Assembly: GCA_020723345.1 (NCBI GenBank)
Contig: DYJA01000006.1
Span: 62,001 to 126,000 of the forward strand
Reading direction: 5' to 3'
Source: Candidatus Aquidulcis sp.
Lineage (GTDB): Bacteria; Chloroflexota; Anaerolineae; UBA4142
Length of the DNA stretch: 64,000 nucleotides
The notes beneath the pieces are model-generated. The model had not been told where the DNA came from. It did not search any database and saw nothing but the letters and a program-made list of their open reading frames with translations. The position numbers were made by a program, and so were the translations under genes. Below are positions 22,971 through 30,935 of the stretch, one piece after another (the stretch's first letter is position 1; each line of letters opens with the position of its first letter).

Positions 22971-23870
22971 ATGATTGACACAACTATTCCAACCGAATTC
23001 CAATTGACACCCAAAGCGTACGACGGCGAACGCGAGATCACCTGGTGTCCCGGCTGCGGCGATTTCGGCATTATCGCCGGAGTAAAACAGGCACTCGCGC
23101 AATTGCAAATCCCACCGCACCAAGCGTACTTTGTCAGCGGCATCGGCTGCGGATCGAAATTGCCGGACTATGTTAAATCGAACGGCTATCTCAGTTTGCA
23201 CGGACGCTCGCTGCCGATCGCGCAAGGCGTCAAACTCGCGAATCACGATTTGAAAGTGATCGTCACGGTCGGCGACGGCGACGGGTACGGCATCGGCGTG
23301 GGGCATTTCGTTCACGCCTTGCGCCGCAATTCCGACATCACGATGATCGTCGAAGACAACAAGGTGTACGCGCTAACGAAAGGTCAGTACTCGCCCGCGA
23401 GTACCAAGGGCTGGGTTTCTTCGACGACGCCGGATGGTTCCATCGAAACCGAATTCAATCCGGTGATGGCGGCGATTGCCGGCGGCGCAACGTTCGTCGC
23501 GCGCACGTTCTCCGGCGATCCCAAACACATGGCGCAAACTTTCGCCAAAGCGATTCAGCACAAAGGATTCGCGCTCGTCGACGTTTTGCAAGTGTGCGTC
23601 GTCTACAATCACGTCAACACGACCGAATGGTACCGCCCGCGCGTCTACAAACTCGACGACGACGCGAATTACAATCCGCGCGATTACCCCGCGGCGATGC
23701 AAAAGGCGCAAGAGTGGGACGACAAAATTCCCATCGGCGTGCTCTATCTAGATGACCGACCGACGTACGAAAGCCAGGTTGCCGCGCTGACAAATCGCGC
23801 GCTGGTCAAACAGCCGCTCGCTGGGTACAGCAAAGAAACGTGGGACGAATTTCGCAAGTCGGTGATGTAG
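22971..23870 (+). CDS. korB: 2-oxoacid:ferredoxin oxidoreductase, beta subunit
   Basis: A 299-residue thiamine-diphosphate-binding subunit. WCPGCGDFG (cluster ligands CxxC), GIGCGSK, the TPP-Mg motif GDGDGYGIG and NKVYALTKGQYSPAS are all family signatures. It pairs with the gamma-alpha subunit at 17250-19130. The intervening DUF1697, flavoprotein, DUF1801 and VOC genes run in the same direction, so a single long transcript is possible. AAAGGAG precedes the ATG. It is followed by a word-repeat hairpin and the Mrp ATPase. Confidence 0.94.
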   Translation: MIDTTIPTEFQLTPKAYDGEREITWCPGCGDFGIIAGVKQALAQLQIPPHQAYFVSGIGCGSKLPDYVKSNGYLSLHGRSLPIAQGVKLANHDLKVIVTVGDGDGYGIGVGHFVHALRRNSDITMIVEDNKVYALTKGQYSPASTKGWVSSTTPDGSIETEFNPVMAAIAGGATFVARTFSGDPKHMAQTFAKAIQHKGFALVDVLQVCVVYNHVNTTEWYRPRVYKLDDDANYNPRDYPAAMQKAQEWDDKIPIGVLYLDDRPTYESQVAALTNRALVKQPLAGYSKETWDEFRKSVM

Positions 23871-23872
23871 AA

Positions 23873-23933
23873 GCGTGTTGCGTGTTGCGTGAATCGCGAA
23901 TGTGAATACAATACGCATCACGTATCACGCATC
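23873..23933. repeat. 7-nt word-repeat hairpin after korB
   Basis: The left arm is GCGTGTT twice plus GCGTGAA (from 23873). The right arm is ACGCATC, ACGTATC, ACGCATC (23913-23933). The word period is exactly 7. It starts 2 bases after the korB stop and ends just before the ribosome binding site of the Mrp gene. Confidence 0.8.
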
Positions 23934-23945
23934 CCGGAGTAACGA

Positions 23946-25034
23946 ATGATCACTGAACAACAAGTTCTCACCGCGCTCGGCAAAGTACAAGAACCAGAAC
24001 TTCATCGCGATCTGGTGACCTTGAAAATGATCAAGGACATCAAGATTCAAAACGACGCGGTGGATTTTACGATTGTGTTGACGACGCCCGCGTGTCCTTT
24101 GCGGAATCAGATCGAAACAGAAGCGCGCGCCGCCGTCGCGAAAATCGGCGCAAAGCAAGTCAACATCAAGTTCGATGCGAGTGTGCCGAGCGACGCGCGC
24201 ATCACCAGTCAGATCAACATTCCCGTCAAATCCACGATTGCCGTCGCAAGCGGCAAGGGCGGCGTCGGCAAGACGACCGTGTCGGTCAATCTTGCCGTCG
24301 CGCTCGCACAAACTGGCGCAAAAGTCGGGCTGATGGATGGCGATGTCTACGGTCCCAACATTCCGATTATGATGGGCATCAACGAGCCGCCGAAATCGAT
24401 CGGCGAACGCATCATCCCGCTCGAAGCATACGGCGTGAAATTGATGTCCATGGGTTTTCTCGTTCCGCCTGATCAAGCCGTGATTTGGCGCGGTCCGATG
24501 CTGCACAGCGCGGTGCGCCAATTTCTTACCGACGTCGAATGGGGCGAACTCGATTATCTCGTGATCGATCTGCCGCCCGGCACCGGTGACGTGCAGATTT
24601 CGCTCGCGCAATCGGTGCCGCTGACGGGCGGCGTCGTCGTCGCGACGCCGCAGGATGTCGCGCTCGCGGATGTGGTCAAAGGAATTACGATGTTTCGGCG
24701 TTTGGAAGTGCCGGTGCTCGGCGTCGTCGAAAACATGTCGTACTTTTTGTGTCCGCACTGCCACGCGCGCACCGATATTTTCGCGCACGGCGGCGCGCAA
24801 AAAATGGCGGAGCAAATCGGCGTGCCCTTCCTCGGCGAAATTCCGCTCGACGTCGCGATTCGCGTCGGCGGCGATAGCGGCAAGCCGGTCACCGCGGTCA
24901 ATCCCGATTCGGCGTACGCGCGTCCGTTCAAGACGCTCGCGCAATCAGTCGCCGCGGCGGTCAGCGTACTAAACGTGAAAGCGGCGCAAAGTGAGTTGAT
25001 GGCGGGGGCGAATATTCCGGTGATGAAACGGTAG
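23946..25034 (+). CDS. mrp: Mrp/NBP35-family iron-sulfur carrier ATPase
   Basis: A 362-residue P-loop ATPase that carries or assembles iron-sulfur clusters. The N-terminal DUF59/MIP18 domain (about 1-90) has TLKMIKDI and TTPACPL. The ATPase domain has the deviant Walker [32 protein letters not shown] and the CPHC pair (CxxC) that bridges the cluster. Its place after korB fits a supply of clusters to ferredoxin-linked enzymes. It ends at a strong bidirectional terminator. Confidence 0.95.
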   Translation: MITEQQVLTALGKVQEPELHRDLVTLKMIKDIKIQNDAVDFTIVLTTPACPLRNQIETEARAAVAKIGAKQVNIKFDASVPSDARITSQINIPVKSTIAVASGKGGVGKTTVSVNLAVALAQTGAKVGLMDGDVYGPNIPIMMGINEPPKSIGERIIPLEAYGVKLMSMGFLVPPDQAVIWRGPMLHSAVRQFLTDVEWGELDYLVIDLPPGTGDVQISLAQSVPLTGGVVVATPQDVALADVVKGITMFRRLEVPVLGVVENMSYFLCPHCHARTDIFAHGGAQKMAEQIGVPFLGEIPLDVAIRVGGDSGKPVTAVNPDSAYARPFKTLAQSVAAAVSVLNVKAAQSELMAGANIPVMKR

Positions 25035-25035
25035 A

Positions 25036-25078
25036 AAATCAGAGACCAGGTTCCTTGGAGAAACCTGGTCTCTGATTT
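25036..25078. terminator. Bidirectional terminator between convergent genes
   Basis: A perfect 17-bp stem (25036-25052 with 25062-25078) with a 9-nt loop, bounded by A and T runs on each side. It sits exactly between the mrp stop and the lipid-kinase stop. Confidence 0.92.
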
Positions 25079-26026
25079 CTACATCAACACACGCAACCGC
25101 CTCGGCAGTATTTCAATCTCCGCGCGCCGCGCGCCGATAAACGGAATCTCGCCGTCCGATTCGATGACAAGCGGATCTGGGGATTCGATCACGACACGCG
25201 AGGATTTCACGTACTTGACGCGCGGATCGAAAACGTGTGTGCCTTGCATCACCTTCGGCAAGAGCGACAAGATGCCGATGCGCCCTAATCCCTCCGCGAT
25301 CATCACATCGAACAGTCCATCGTCGTGAAGCGCGTTCGGCGCGACCCAGAACCCGCCGCCAATGCAGCGCCCGTTCGCGACGGCGATCATCGTGCTAGGT
25401 TGCTCGACGCGCGTGTTGTCCAATTCTACCTTGACGCGCGGCACCGCATATTTCACGAGCGTCTTGAAAACCGCCGCGAGGTACATCGGTAGACCTTGCA
25501 GAAATCGAAAGTCGTGCGCGTGCATCGCGGCGTTTGCGCCAAAGCCGGTATCGAGACAGTTGACGAAATAATGCGTCGCGGCGAAATGCGGCGCGGGATG
25601 ATCCGCGCCGATTCGTCCGACATCGACGGTGCGCGTCTTGCCCGCGAGAATTTGCTGCACGCCGATGCGCCAATCCGCGCGTTTGCCGGTCGGCACGACG
25701 CCGAGTTGCGGCGCAAATGATTTGACGAAATCGTTCCCCGAGCCGACGGATATTATACCGAGCGAGCCGCTCGGTCCACCGTTTGACGCGCGCAGCATCC
25801 CGTTGACGATTTCGTTCACCGTGCCGTCGCCGCCGACAGAGATGAGCGTTTCGTAGTCGCTGCGTTTCGCGTCCTCGGCGATTTTGACCGCCGTGCGCGG
25901 CGCGGTCGTCTGCGCGAGATCGAAAGCGAGTCCGCCTTCGCGCAGCGCGATTTCGATTTGCCGCCACACTTTTTCGCCGTTGCCATGTCCCGAAAGCGGA
26001 TTCAAGATCACCAGGGTCTTCGACAT
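25079..26026 (-). CDS. Diacylglycerol/lipid kinase family protein
   Basis: A 315-residue DagK-like (YegS/DgkB) kinase. The ATP-binding motif GGDGTVNEIVNG and the upstream NPLSGHGNG, together with SVGSGNDF, are the family signatures. The C-terminal beta-sandwich holds GGGFWVAPNALHDDGLFDV and the DGE motif (ESDGEIP). It phosphorylates diacylglycerol or a related membrane lipid. I chose ATG 26026, which follows a GGAGG site; a longer reading frame upstream overlaps a promoter and lacks one. Confidence 0.92.
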   Translation of the reverse strand: MSKTLVILNPLSGHGNGEKVWRQIEIALREGGLAFDLAQTTAPRTAVKIAEDAKRSDYETLISVGGDGTVNEIVNGMLRASNGGPSGSLGIISVGSGNDFVKSFAPQLGVVPTGKRADWRIGVQQILAGKTRTVDVGRIGADHPAPHFAATHYFVNCLDTGFGANAAMHAHDFRFLQGLPMYLAAVFKTLVKYAVPRVKVELDNTRVEQPSTMIAVANGRCIGGGFWVAPNALHDDGLFDVMIAEGLGRIGILSLLPKVMQGTHVFDPRVKYVKSSRVVIESPDPLVIESDGEIPFIGARRAEIEILPRRLRVLM

Positions 26027-26070
26027 TGTGCCTCCGACTGAATAAACCCCATCGGCGTTTGCGCGGCGCG

Positions 26071-26099
26071 TTGACAACGCGATGGCGGCGGATTATACT
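26071..26099 (+). promoter_or_regulatory. Promoter of the SAM hydroxide adenosyltransferase gene
   Basis: Perfect TTGACA (26071-26076), a 17-bp spacer and TATACT (26094-26099). The leader carries a word-repeat hairpin at 26111-26167. Confidence 0.8.
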
Positions 26100-26110
26100 T
26101 GGAAATGGGG

Positions 26111-26167
26111 ATTGGGCAATCAGGCAATTAGGCAACCAGTTGACCAATTGACTGATTGCTGATTGCC
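26111..26167. repeat. 8-nt word-repeat hairpin in a leader
   Basis: The left arm repeats GGCAATCA, GGCAATTA, GGCAACCA. The right arm ends CTGATTGCTGATTGCC. It is an imperfect long hairpin in the 5' untranslated region, about 10 bases after the -10 box. Confidence 0.75.
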
Positions 26168-26183
26168 CGACTACAGAGTGACT

Positions 26184-26975
26184 ATGAATCGCATCATCAC
26201 ACTGACAACCGACTTTGGCACGCGCGATGGATTCGTCGGCGTGATGAAAGGCGTCATCCTCAGCATCAATCCGCAGGCAGTTATCGTCGACATCACACAC
26301 GATATCGCGCCGCAAAACATCGAGCAAGGCGCGTTTTTGTTTGCAAATGCCGCGCGCTATTTTCCCGCGAACGCGATTCACGTCGTCGTCGTCGATCCGG
26401 GCGTCGGCAGCGCGCGCCGCGCCATCGCGATGCAAATCGGCGAAACATTTTTCGTCGCGCCAGATAACGGCGTGCTCACTTACGCAACACGCAATACGCA
26501 ACACGACATTCGCGTCGTACACCTCACCAACTCCAAGTACTGGTTGCCGCGCGTCTCCGCCACTTTTCACGGTCGAGACATCTTCGCGCCGGTCGCCGCG
26601 CATCTGTCGCTGGGCGTGCCGCTCGACGCGCTGGGCGAGCCGATGGACGATTGGGTGAAACTGTCGGCGTGCGCGAACGCGGCGCGGCTGGGCGAAGAAG
26701 TTGTCGGGCGCGTCGTCCACATCGATCGTTTTGGCAACGCGATCACAAACATCGGCGAAGAATTGCTTGCGGGAATGGATCGCGCGCGCGTCGTCGTCCG
26801 CGTTGGCGCGCACGCGTTGCGCGGCATCAAAGCGACGTACGCGTCCGCCGCGCCGGGCGAAGCCGTCGCGCTGATTTCGTCGTCGTGGCATGTGGAAATT
26901 GCGGTGCGCGACGGAAATGCCGCGCAAAAACTGGGATTGCAAATCGGAGACGAAATCGTAGTCAGTCCAGAATAA
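26184..26975 (+). CDS. SAM hydroxide adenosyltransferase (DUF62 family)
   Basis: A 263-residue enzyme that hydrolyses S-adenosylmethionine to adenosine and methionine, a relative of fluorinase and chlorinase. Signatures: TLTTDFGTRDGFVG, VVVDPGVGSARR, FVAPDNGVLT, FHGRDIFAPVAAHL and HIDRFGNAITNI. No halogenase-specific insertion is evident, so the hydrolase role is preferred. Residues 100-107 (TRNTQHD and neighbours) are encoded by a 7/9-base word repeat (26482-26505) shared with intergenic hairpins. ATG 26184 has only a weak ribosome binding site. Confidence 0.92.
   Translation: MNRIITLTTDFGTRDGFVGVMKGVILSINPQAVIVDITHDIAPQNIEQGAFLFANAARYFPANAIHVVVVDPGVGSARRAIAMQIGETFFVAPDNGVLTYATRNTQHDIRVVHLTNSKYWLPRVSATFHGRDIFAPVAAHLSLGVPLDALGEPMDDWVKLSACANAARLGEEVVGRVVHIDRFGNAITNIGEELLAGMDRARVVVRVGAHALRGIKATYASAAPGEAVALISSSWHVEIAVRDGNAAQKLGLQIGDEIVVSPE
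26482..26505 (+). repeat. Word repeat inside the SAM hydroxide adenosyltransferase gene
   Basis: ACGCAACACGCAATACGC here matches the reverse complement of the hairpin arm at 23873-23891 in 17 of 18 positions. Inside this conserved gene it encodes part of the loop after APDNGVLT. Confidence 0.65.
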
Positions 26976-26978
26976 AAA

Positions 26979-27008
26979 TCAGGACTGGCGTCTGAACGCT
27001 AGTCCTGA
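26979..27008. terminator. Terminator hairpin between convergent genes
   Basis: A 13-bp stem with one mismatch (26979-26991 with 26996-27008) and a 4-nt loop, preceded by AAAAA. It probably serves the minus-strand gene as well. Confidence 0.75.
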
Positions 27009-27029
27009 CCTCCAGCAAAAGTCGCCGCG

Positions 27030-28139
27030 CTACGGTTTGGGCGGCACCGTCGGACAAGGAACACGCGCGGATGCGCTGTTGCGCGGATTGGGCGCGCCCA
27101 CTGTGAAATCTTCCGCGTTGCTGCGCGTGTCTTTGCAGCCATTGTTCAAACGCAAGATGCCCGCTGTGTTGGTCCCCGCAGGCGCAGTTCCCCAGCCCAG
27201 GAAAAAGTCGGCTTCGCCATAGCCCATCAAATCGACGATGTTCGTCAGCACCCCCGGTAGACAAGGATTCTTGCCGCCGTTACAGCCGAGCGGCGCGCTG
27301 GTGTTGACGAGCGCAATCTTACCCTCTGTCGCGCTGAGCGCGATTGGAGTTGGGTCGATCACATCGGGATTCGGCAGCGGACTCGTTCCCGCGTTCCCGC
27401 GCGCTTCCTGGATCAACAAATACTGCCCCGGCGCGAGAGAGATATTGGGGAGTTCGGTGATCAGGGTTGCGCCTGCGCCAAAATTGCTTGTGCCGGACGC
27501 GCTCGCGTACTGCAAGGACCATCCGGCTAACGAGATCGTCGTCGTGCCGCGATTGAACAGTTCGATAAAGTCGTGAGTAAAAATAGCGCCGGTGTTTCCG
27601 CCGCCGCCATACACTTGACTAATGACGATATCGGATGGCGGCGCCGGTTTGGCGCTAGGTTCCCGCGCCGCGGGGCTCGCGGTTGCAGTCCGAGATGTTC
27701 CAATGCCCAATTGTTGTCCTGTGTACGCGAGTCTAACCTGCAATCCTTGAACAGTCAGTTTAGCCGGGTAAAGAATACTATCTTCCGAAATATCCTGATT
27801 AGCAATAAACACGCTCAAGCAAAAAAGAAGAACCAGCGCCGCAGCAAATCCGCCGGCGAAGGAAAGAGCGCGAGGACGAAAATTAAAAGCAATCCGTGAT
27901 TGGCGCGGCGCCGGGCGCAGACGAGTGTCGAGCGCTTTCGCCCGCGCCAAGGCACGCGGCGGAGGATCGACCGAATCGTCCGTCCGCAGGCAAGATCGCA
28001 CCACTTGAAAACGCGCGATTGTCTTGGCGCATCTCGGGCAGGATCGCAGATGCTCTTCTAATTCCACTGTCCGCTCATTCGTCAATTGGTTCGCCAAATA
28101 GTCGAGCAAATCATCGTAGGAGAATGGGTGTATGTTCAT
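27030..28139 (-). CDS. Transmembrane anti-sigma factor with a lamin-tail ectodomain
   Basis: A 369-residue protein. The N-terminal cytoplasmic domain has the zinc-binding anti-sigma motif His30-x3-Cys34-x2-Cys37 (HLRSCPRC). One membrane helix spans about 92-112. After a Pro/Ala/Ser linker, a lamin-tail domain (about 168-360) begins SDIVISQVYGGGGNTG and includes HDFIELFNRG, LAGWSLQYAS and APGQYLLI. The LTD is extracellular and commonly binds surfaces, DNA or nucleases; here it would be the sensor. ATG 28139 has AGGA upstream. The sigma factor lies 66 bases upstream in the same operon. Confidence 0.85.
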   Translation of the reverse strand: MNIHPFSYDDLLDYLANQLTNERTVELEEHLRSCPRCAKTIARFQVVRSCLRTDDSVDPPPRALARAKALDTRLRPAPRQSRIAFNFRPRALSFAGGFAAALVLLFCLSVFIANQDISEDSILYPAKLTVQGLQVRLAYTGQQLGIGTSRTATASPAAREPSAKPAPPSDIVISQVYGGGGNTGAIFTHDFIELFNRGTTTISLAGWSLQYASASGTSNFGAGATLITELPNISLAPGQYLLIQEARGNAGTSPLPNPDVIDPTPIALSATEGKIALVNTSAPLGCNGGKNPCLPGVLTNIVDLMGYGEADFFLGWGTAPAGTNTAGILRLNNGCKDTRSNAEDFTVGAPNPRNSASARVPCPTVPPKP

Positions 28140-28205
28140 CTGAATTCCTATGATTGTCTCTCTGATCAAGTAGAGAGAGTAAATCCGCCGCAAAATACAT
28201 TCTGA

Positions 28206-28757
28206 TCAGGAGTCGAGATCAATCCCCATCTCGAGCAAAATGACTTCGAGTTTTCTTAGGCAACGTCCACGCGTGGGACCAATACTTCCAGCGGGCATTT
28301 GAAACCGCCGCGCGAGTTCTTCGTAACTTGGGGCTGGGTCCTCGAGAAATATCGCCTTGATTAGTTCGCGACAGGGCGAACCCAGGCGCTCCAACGCTTG
28401 GTGAATGTAGTGCTGTCGTTCCCAGCGCTGGATCATTTCGGGCAGAGAACCGGAAGGGTCTTCCGTATTCTCATCCAGTTCAAGAGGAGAGCGGAATTTT
28501 TTGCAATAGAGGATGGATTCGCGACGAGTGATCGTAATGAGCCAAGCCACGACCGCTTTGGGATCGCGTAAATGGTCTAGCTGGCGGAAAACAATCGTGA
28601 AGACATTCTGGAATACTTCATCTGCACTATCGACGTCGAGTCCATATCGATGGGGAATCGAATAGACCAGCCGCCCGTAGCGATCAACGAACTCGTCCCA
28701 GGCACCCGGGTTTCCCTTCTTGCAAGCCTGAATGAGTGCAGATTCGGTTTGAGGCAT
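28206..28757 (-). CDS. ECF-type RNA polymerase sigma factor
   Basis: A 183-residue sigma-70-family protein. Region 2 spans about 10-85 (DEFVDRYGRLVYSIPHRYG, DADEVFQNVFTIVFRQLDHL). Region 4 spans about 120-175 (LGSPCRELIKAIFLEDPAPSYEELARRF), where a helix-turn-helix would read the -35 box. It has no other domain and is followed by its predicted membrane anti-sigma partner. Its own promoter is a perfect housekeeping match, so basal expression is sigma-A driven rather than strictly autoregulated. Confidence 0.92.
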   Translation of the reverse strand: MPQTESALIQACKKGNPGAWDEFVDRYGRLVYSIPHRYGLDVDSADEVFQNVFTIVFRQLDHLRDPKAVVAWLITITRRESILYCKKFRSPLELDENTEDPSGSLPEMIQRWERQHYIHQALERLGSPCRELIKAIFLEDPAPSYEELARRFQMPAGSIGPTRGRCLRKLEVILLEMGIDLDS

Positions 28758-28778
28758 ATTTCTGTGGCGTTTGTCAGG

Positions 28779-28807
28779 ATTATAGGACACTCCGGTCACT
28801 CTGTCAA
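28779..28807 (-). promoter_or_regulatory. Consensus promoter of the sigma/anti-sigma operon
   Basis: On the minus strand TTGACA (28802-28807), a 17-bp spacer and TATAAT (28779-28784). It is divergent from the hrcA promoter; the two -35 boxes are 12 bases apart. Confidence 0.88.
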
Positions 28808-28819
28808 CGCCGGAGGGGC

Positions 28820-28848
28820 TTGACAAGCCGCTTTTTTGGTGGTATATT
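28820..28848 (+). promoter_or_regulatory. Promoter of hrcA
   Basis: TTGACA (28820-28825), a 17-bp spacer and TATATT (28843-28848), immediately followed by the CIRCE operator. Confidence 0.88.
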
Positions 28849-28849
28849 C

Positions 28850-28876
28850 TTGGCACTCGCATGTTGAGAGTGCTAA
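28850..28876 (+). promoter_or_regulatory. CIRCE operator
   Basis: TTGGCACTC-N9-GAGTGCTAA matches the CIRCE consensus (TTAGCACTC-N9-GAGTGCTAA) with one difference. It starts 2 bases after the -10 box, so HrcA bound here would block transcription initiation of its own operon. Confidence 0.96.
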
Positions 28877-28897
28877 CGCAAGAACTCGGTCAAATTT

Positions 28898-29923
28898 ATG
28901 GTAGACTTGACAGAACGTCAGCGCAGAACGCTCGCTTTTGTCGTGCGTGAATACGTCGAAACTGCCCAGCCCGTCGGTTCCGAAACGCTGGTGCGGAAGC
29001 GCGGCTTGCACGTCAGTTCCGCGACGATTCGCAACGAACTCGCCGCGCTCGAAGAGATGGGTTATCTGATGCACCCGCACACCTCGGCGGGGCGCGTGCC
29101 GACCGAAAAGGGCTATCGCTATTTTGTCGAGACGCTGATGGAGGAATTCGAACTGCCGCCCGTCGAGCAGCGGATGATTCGCCATCAGTTTCATCAAGTC
29201 ACGCTCGACGTGGATCAGTGGATGCGACTCGCCGCGGCGGTGCTCGCGCGCGCGTCGCGCAACACCGCGCTCGTCACCGCGCCGCTTTCGACATCGTGCC
29301 GCTTCAAGCATTTGCAACTCGTCTCGATCAGCGATCAGGTCGCGCTGCTCGTCGTCGTTTTGCAAGACGGCGCGGTCAAACAGCAGATGCTCGCGATCGC
29401 GCAACCGATCGCGCCGGAAGAATTGACGCGCGCGTCGAATCGCCTGAACGATCATCTCGCGGGCTTGAATCTCGATCAGATTCGCGCGCTCGCGTTATCG
29501 CTTTCCGCGTTTGAAAACGATGTGCTGCGGATCGTCGCGAACTTGATGCGCCAAATCGACGAGCGCACGTCGCACGATGTTTATCGCGACGGGATTATGG
29601 ACATTTTGCGCCAGCCCGAATTTTCGGCGATTGATCGGATGCAGGCGCTGCTCGAAATGCTCGAACAGCGCACCGTGCTCGAAGGAATGTTGAGCGAACT
29701 CGCGCCCGAGCGCGGCGTCCAAGTCGTCATCGGCGGCGAGAGCCAACGCGACGAGATGAGCGATTACAGCATGGTGCTGACGCGTTACGGCTTGCCCGGC
29801 GAAGCGAGCGGCATCGTCGGCGTGCTGGGTCCGCTGCGGATGCACTATGCGCGCACGATTGGCGTGGTGCGCTACGTTTCGAGTCTGCTGGATGATTTGA
29901 TGGGGAGGATGTATGGGAGGTAA
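28898..29923 (+). CDS. hrcA: Heat-inducible transcription repressor HrcA
   Basis: A 341-residue repressor of class I heat-shock genes. The N-terminal winged helix includes LTERQRRTLAFVVREYVETAQPVGS (the conserved stretch up to PVGS), SSATIRNELAALEEMGYL and HPHTSAGRVPTEKGYRYFV. The C-terminal GAF-like domain has GILGP-like GIVGVLGPLRMHYARTIGVV. It binds the CIRCE element directly upstream. GrpE and DnaK lie 2.4 kb downstream after an island of small genes. Confidence 0.96.
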   Translation: MVDLTERQRRTLAFVVREYVETAQPVGSETLVRKRGLHVSSATIRNELAALEEMGYLMHPHTSAGRVPTEKGYRYFVETLMEEFELPPVEQRMIRHQFHQVTLDVDQWMRLAAAVLARASRNTALVTAPLSTSCRFKHLQLVSISDQVALLVVVLQDGAVKQQMLAIAQPIAPEELTRASNRLNDHLAGLNLDQIRALALSLSAFENDVLRIVANLMRQIDERTSHDVYRDGIMDILRQPEFSAIDRMQALLEMLEQRTVLEGMLSELAPERGVQVVIGGESQRDEMSDYSMVLTRYGLPGEASGIVGVLGPLRMHYARTIGVVRYVSSLLDDLMGRMYGR

Positions 29924-30182
29924 GTCACTTGAAAAAACTAATCTCAGAATTGACAAGACCGCGCTCTCGACCGCGCCGCTTTTCGACGACTCGGACATCA
30001 AAGCGTACTGGCTCGCGCAGACGCCGCGCGCACGGTTGCGCCATATCGAAATTCTGCGACGGATAAACTATGGACATCGAACTACCGCCCGACTTCAAAG
30101 AATTCTTGAGATTGCTCAACGTCAATCTACGTCACTTGAAAATCAACAAGAAAGCCAGCGGAAGGCACAAGGATTTGGATGA
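29913..30182 (+). CDS. Small protein upstream of a nucleotidyltransferase remnant
   Basis: An 89-residue open frame overlapping the hrcA end. The central part (TALSTAPLFDDSDIKAYWLA, then RHIEILRRINYGHRTTARL) resembles the short conserved proteins that precede AbiEii/DUF6036-type nucleotidyltransferase genes. Its last 20 or so residues (after LQRILEIAQ) read through the neighbouring remnant in another frame and are probably not original. The gene may be a leftover antitoxin-like component. Confidence 0.5.
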   Translation: MGGKSLEKTNLRIDKTALSTAPLFDDSDIKAYWLAQTPRARLRHIEILRRINYGHRTTARLQRILEIAQRQSTSLENQQESQRKAQGFG

Positions 30183-30201
30183 CTTGGAGCATCTGCCGTG
30201 A
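30070..30201 (+). pseudogene. Internally deleted nucleotidyltransferase (AbiEii/DUF6036-like) remnant
   Basis: A 43-residue frame joins a typical N-terminus (MDIELPPDFKEFLRLLNVN) directly to a typical C-terminus (LRHLKINKKASGRHKDLDDL). From memory of this family, full-length members carry about 100 or more residues between these two segments, including the GG-xx-A nucleotidyltransferase core and the DxD metal site. All of that is absent, so this is a deletion remnant. Confidence 0.6.
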
Positions 30202-30302
30202 GGTAGACGCGTCACCTCTTTGAGGACGAGAAATCGCGCCTGATGTAGCGTGAGTAGACCATACGCAGTTTTACAGAACAAACCAACGGAAGGAGAACCA
30301 TC

Positions 30303-30584
30303 ATGCCAAGAGAAGCCAATCTGTTTGAACAAACAGGTGGTAGCGCGCTTGAGGGGTATTTCTTACTCAAGGCAGGCGGGGGTAACATACCACCACGTTG
30401 GATTGACAATGCCAGAGCGTCCCGCAAAGGGAGACACAAAGGAGTTGCACAGGTACTCAAGAAAGCACACTGGGGCGAAATTACCACGCTACGTGACTGG
30501 GAAGAGGCATACGAAAAAGAGTGCTTCTACAACGGAATACGAATCCTCTTTGAACTCGAACGTGACGGCAAGTCTAATCGTTGA
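30303..30584 (+). CDS. Hypothetical protein
   Basis: A 93-residue soluble protein with no recognised domain. It begins MPREANLFEQTGGSALEGYF and is rich in charged residues towards the C-terminus. GGAAGGAGAA upstream is a strong ribosome binding site, which supports real expression. It lies in the accessory island between hrcA and grpE, and is less C+G-rich than its neighbours. Confidence 0.5.
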   Translation: MPREANLFEQTGGSALEGYFLLKAGGGNIPPRWIDNARASRKGRHKGVAQVLKKAHWGEITTLRDWEEAYEKECFYNGIRILFELERDGKSNR

Positions 30585-30629
30585 AGGCAAAGATTCGTGC
30601 GCGCAAGTCAATCTTGTGGAGGATTACAA

Positions 30630-30935
30630 ATGGATATTGATACTCTTGCCAAGGGAATCGGACTTTTCAGTTCTGCGATTACTGCGCTGAGGCAAGCCAT
30701 AGAATTGATGCCCGATGGTTCTAAAAAGAGTGAAGCGGTAGCAGCACTACAACGGGCGGAGCGGGCGTTCAAAATCGCTGAAGCTGAAACCGCGAAGAAA
30801 CTTGACTATGAACTTTGCCACAAGCACTTCCCGCCAGAAATAATGCTTTCGGGGGATGACACAACTTGGAAGTGTCCAATCTGCGGGAATGAGAAATTCA
30901 CAGGGCTACAAGTTGGATCCATACCATTATCTTGA
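30630..30935 (+). CDS. Small helical protein with zinc-ribbon end
   Basis: A 101-residue protein. The first 60 residues are helical and Ala-rich (ALQRAERAFKIAEAETAKKL). The C-terminal part has CPICG and an earlier Cys/His (ELCHKHFP), which could form a zinc ribbon. GGAGG lies 8 bases before ATG 30630. It is co-directional with, and 45 bases from, the preceding hypothetical gene; both belong to the accessory island. The 171 bases after it hold no recognisable feature. Confidence 0.55.
   Translation: MDIDTLAKGIGLFSSAITALRQAIELMPDGSKKSEAVAALQRAERAFKIAEAETAKKLDYELCHKHFPPEIMLSGDDTTWKCPICGNEKFTGLQVGSIPLS

Noticed and set aside
25395-26942. A 515-codon minus-strand frame across the lipid kinase and the SAM hydroxide adenosyltransferase
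   Set aside because: It overlaps two well-supported genes in other frames and crosses two promoters; its product is Arg-rich and featureless.
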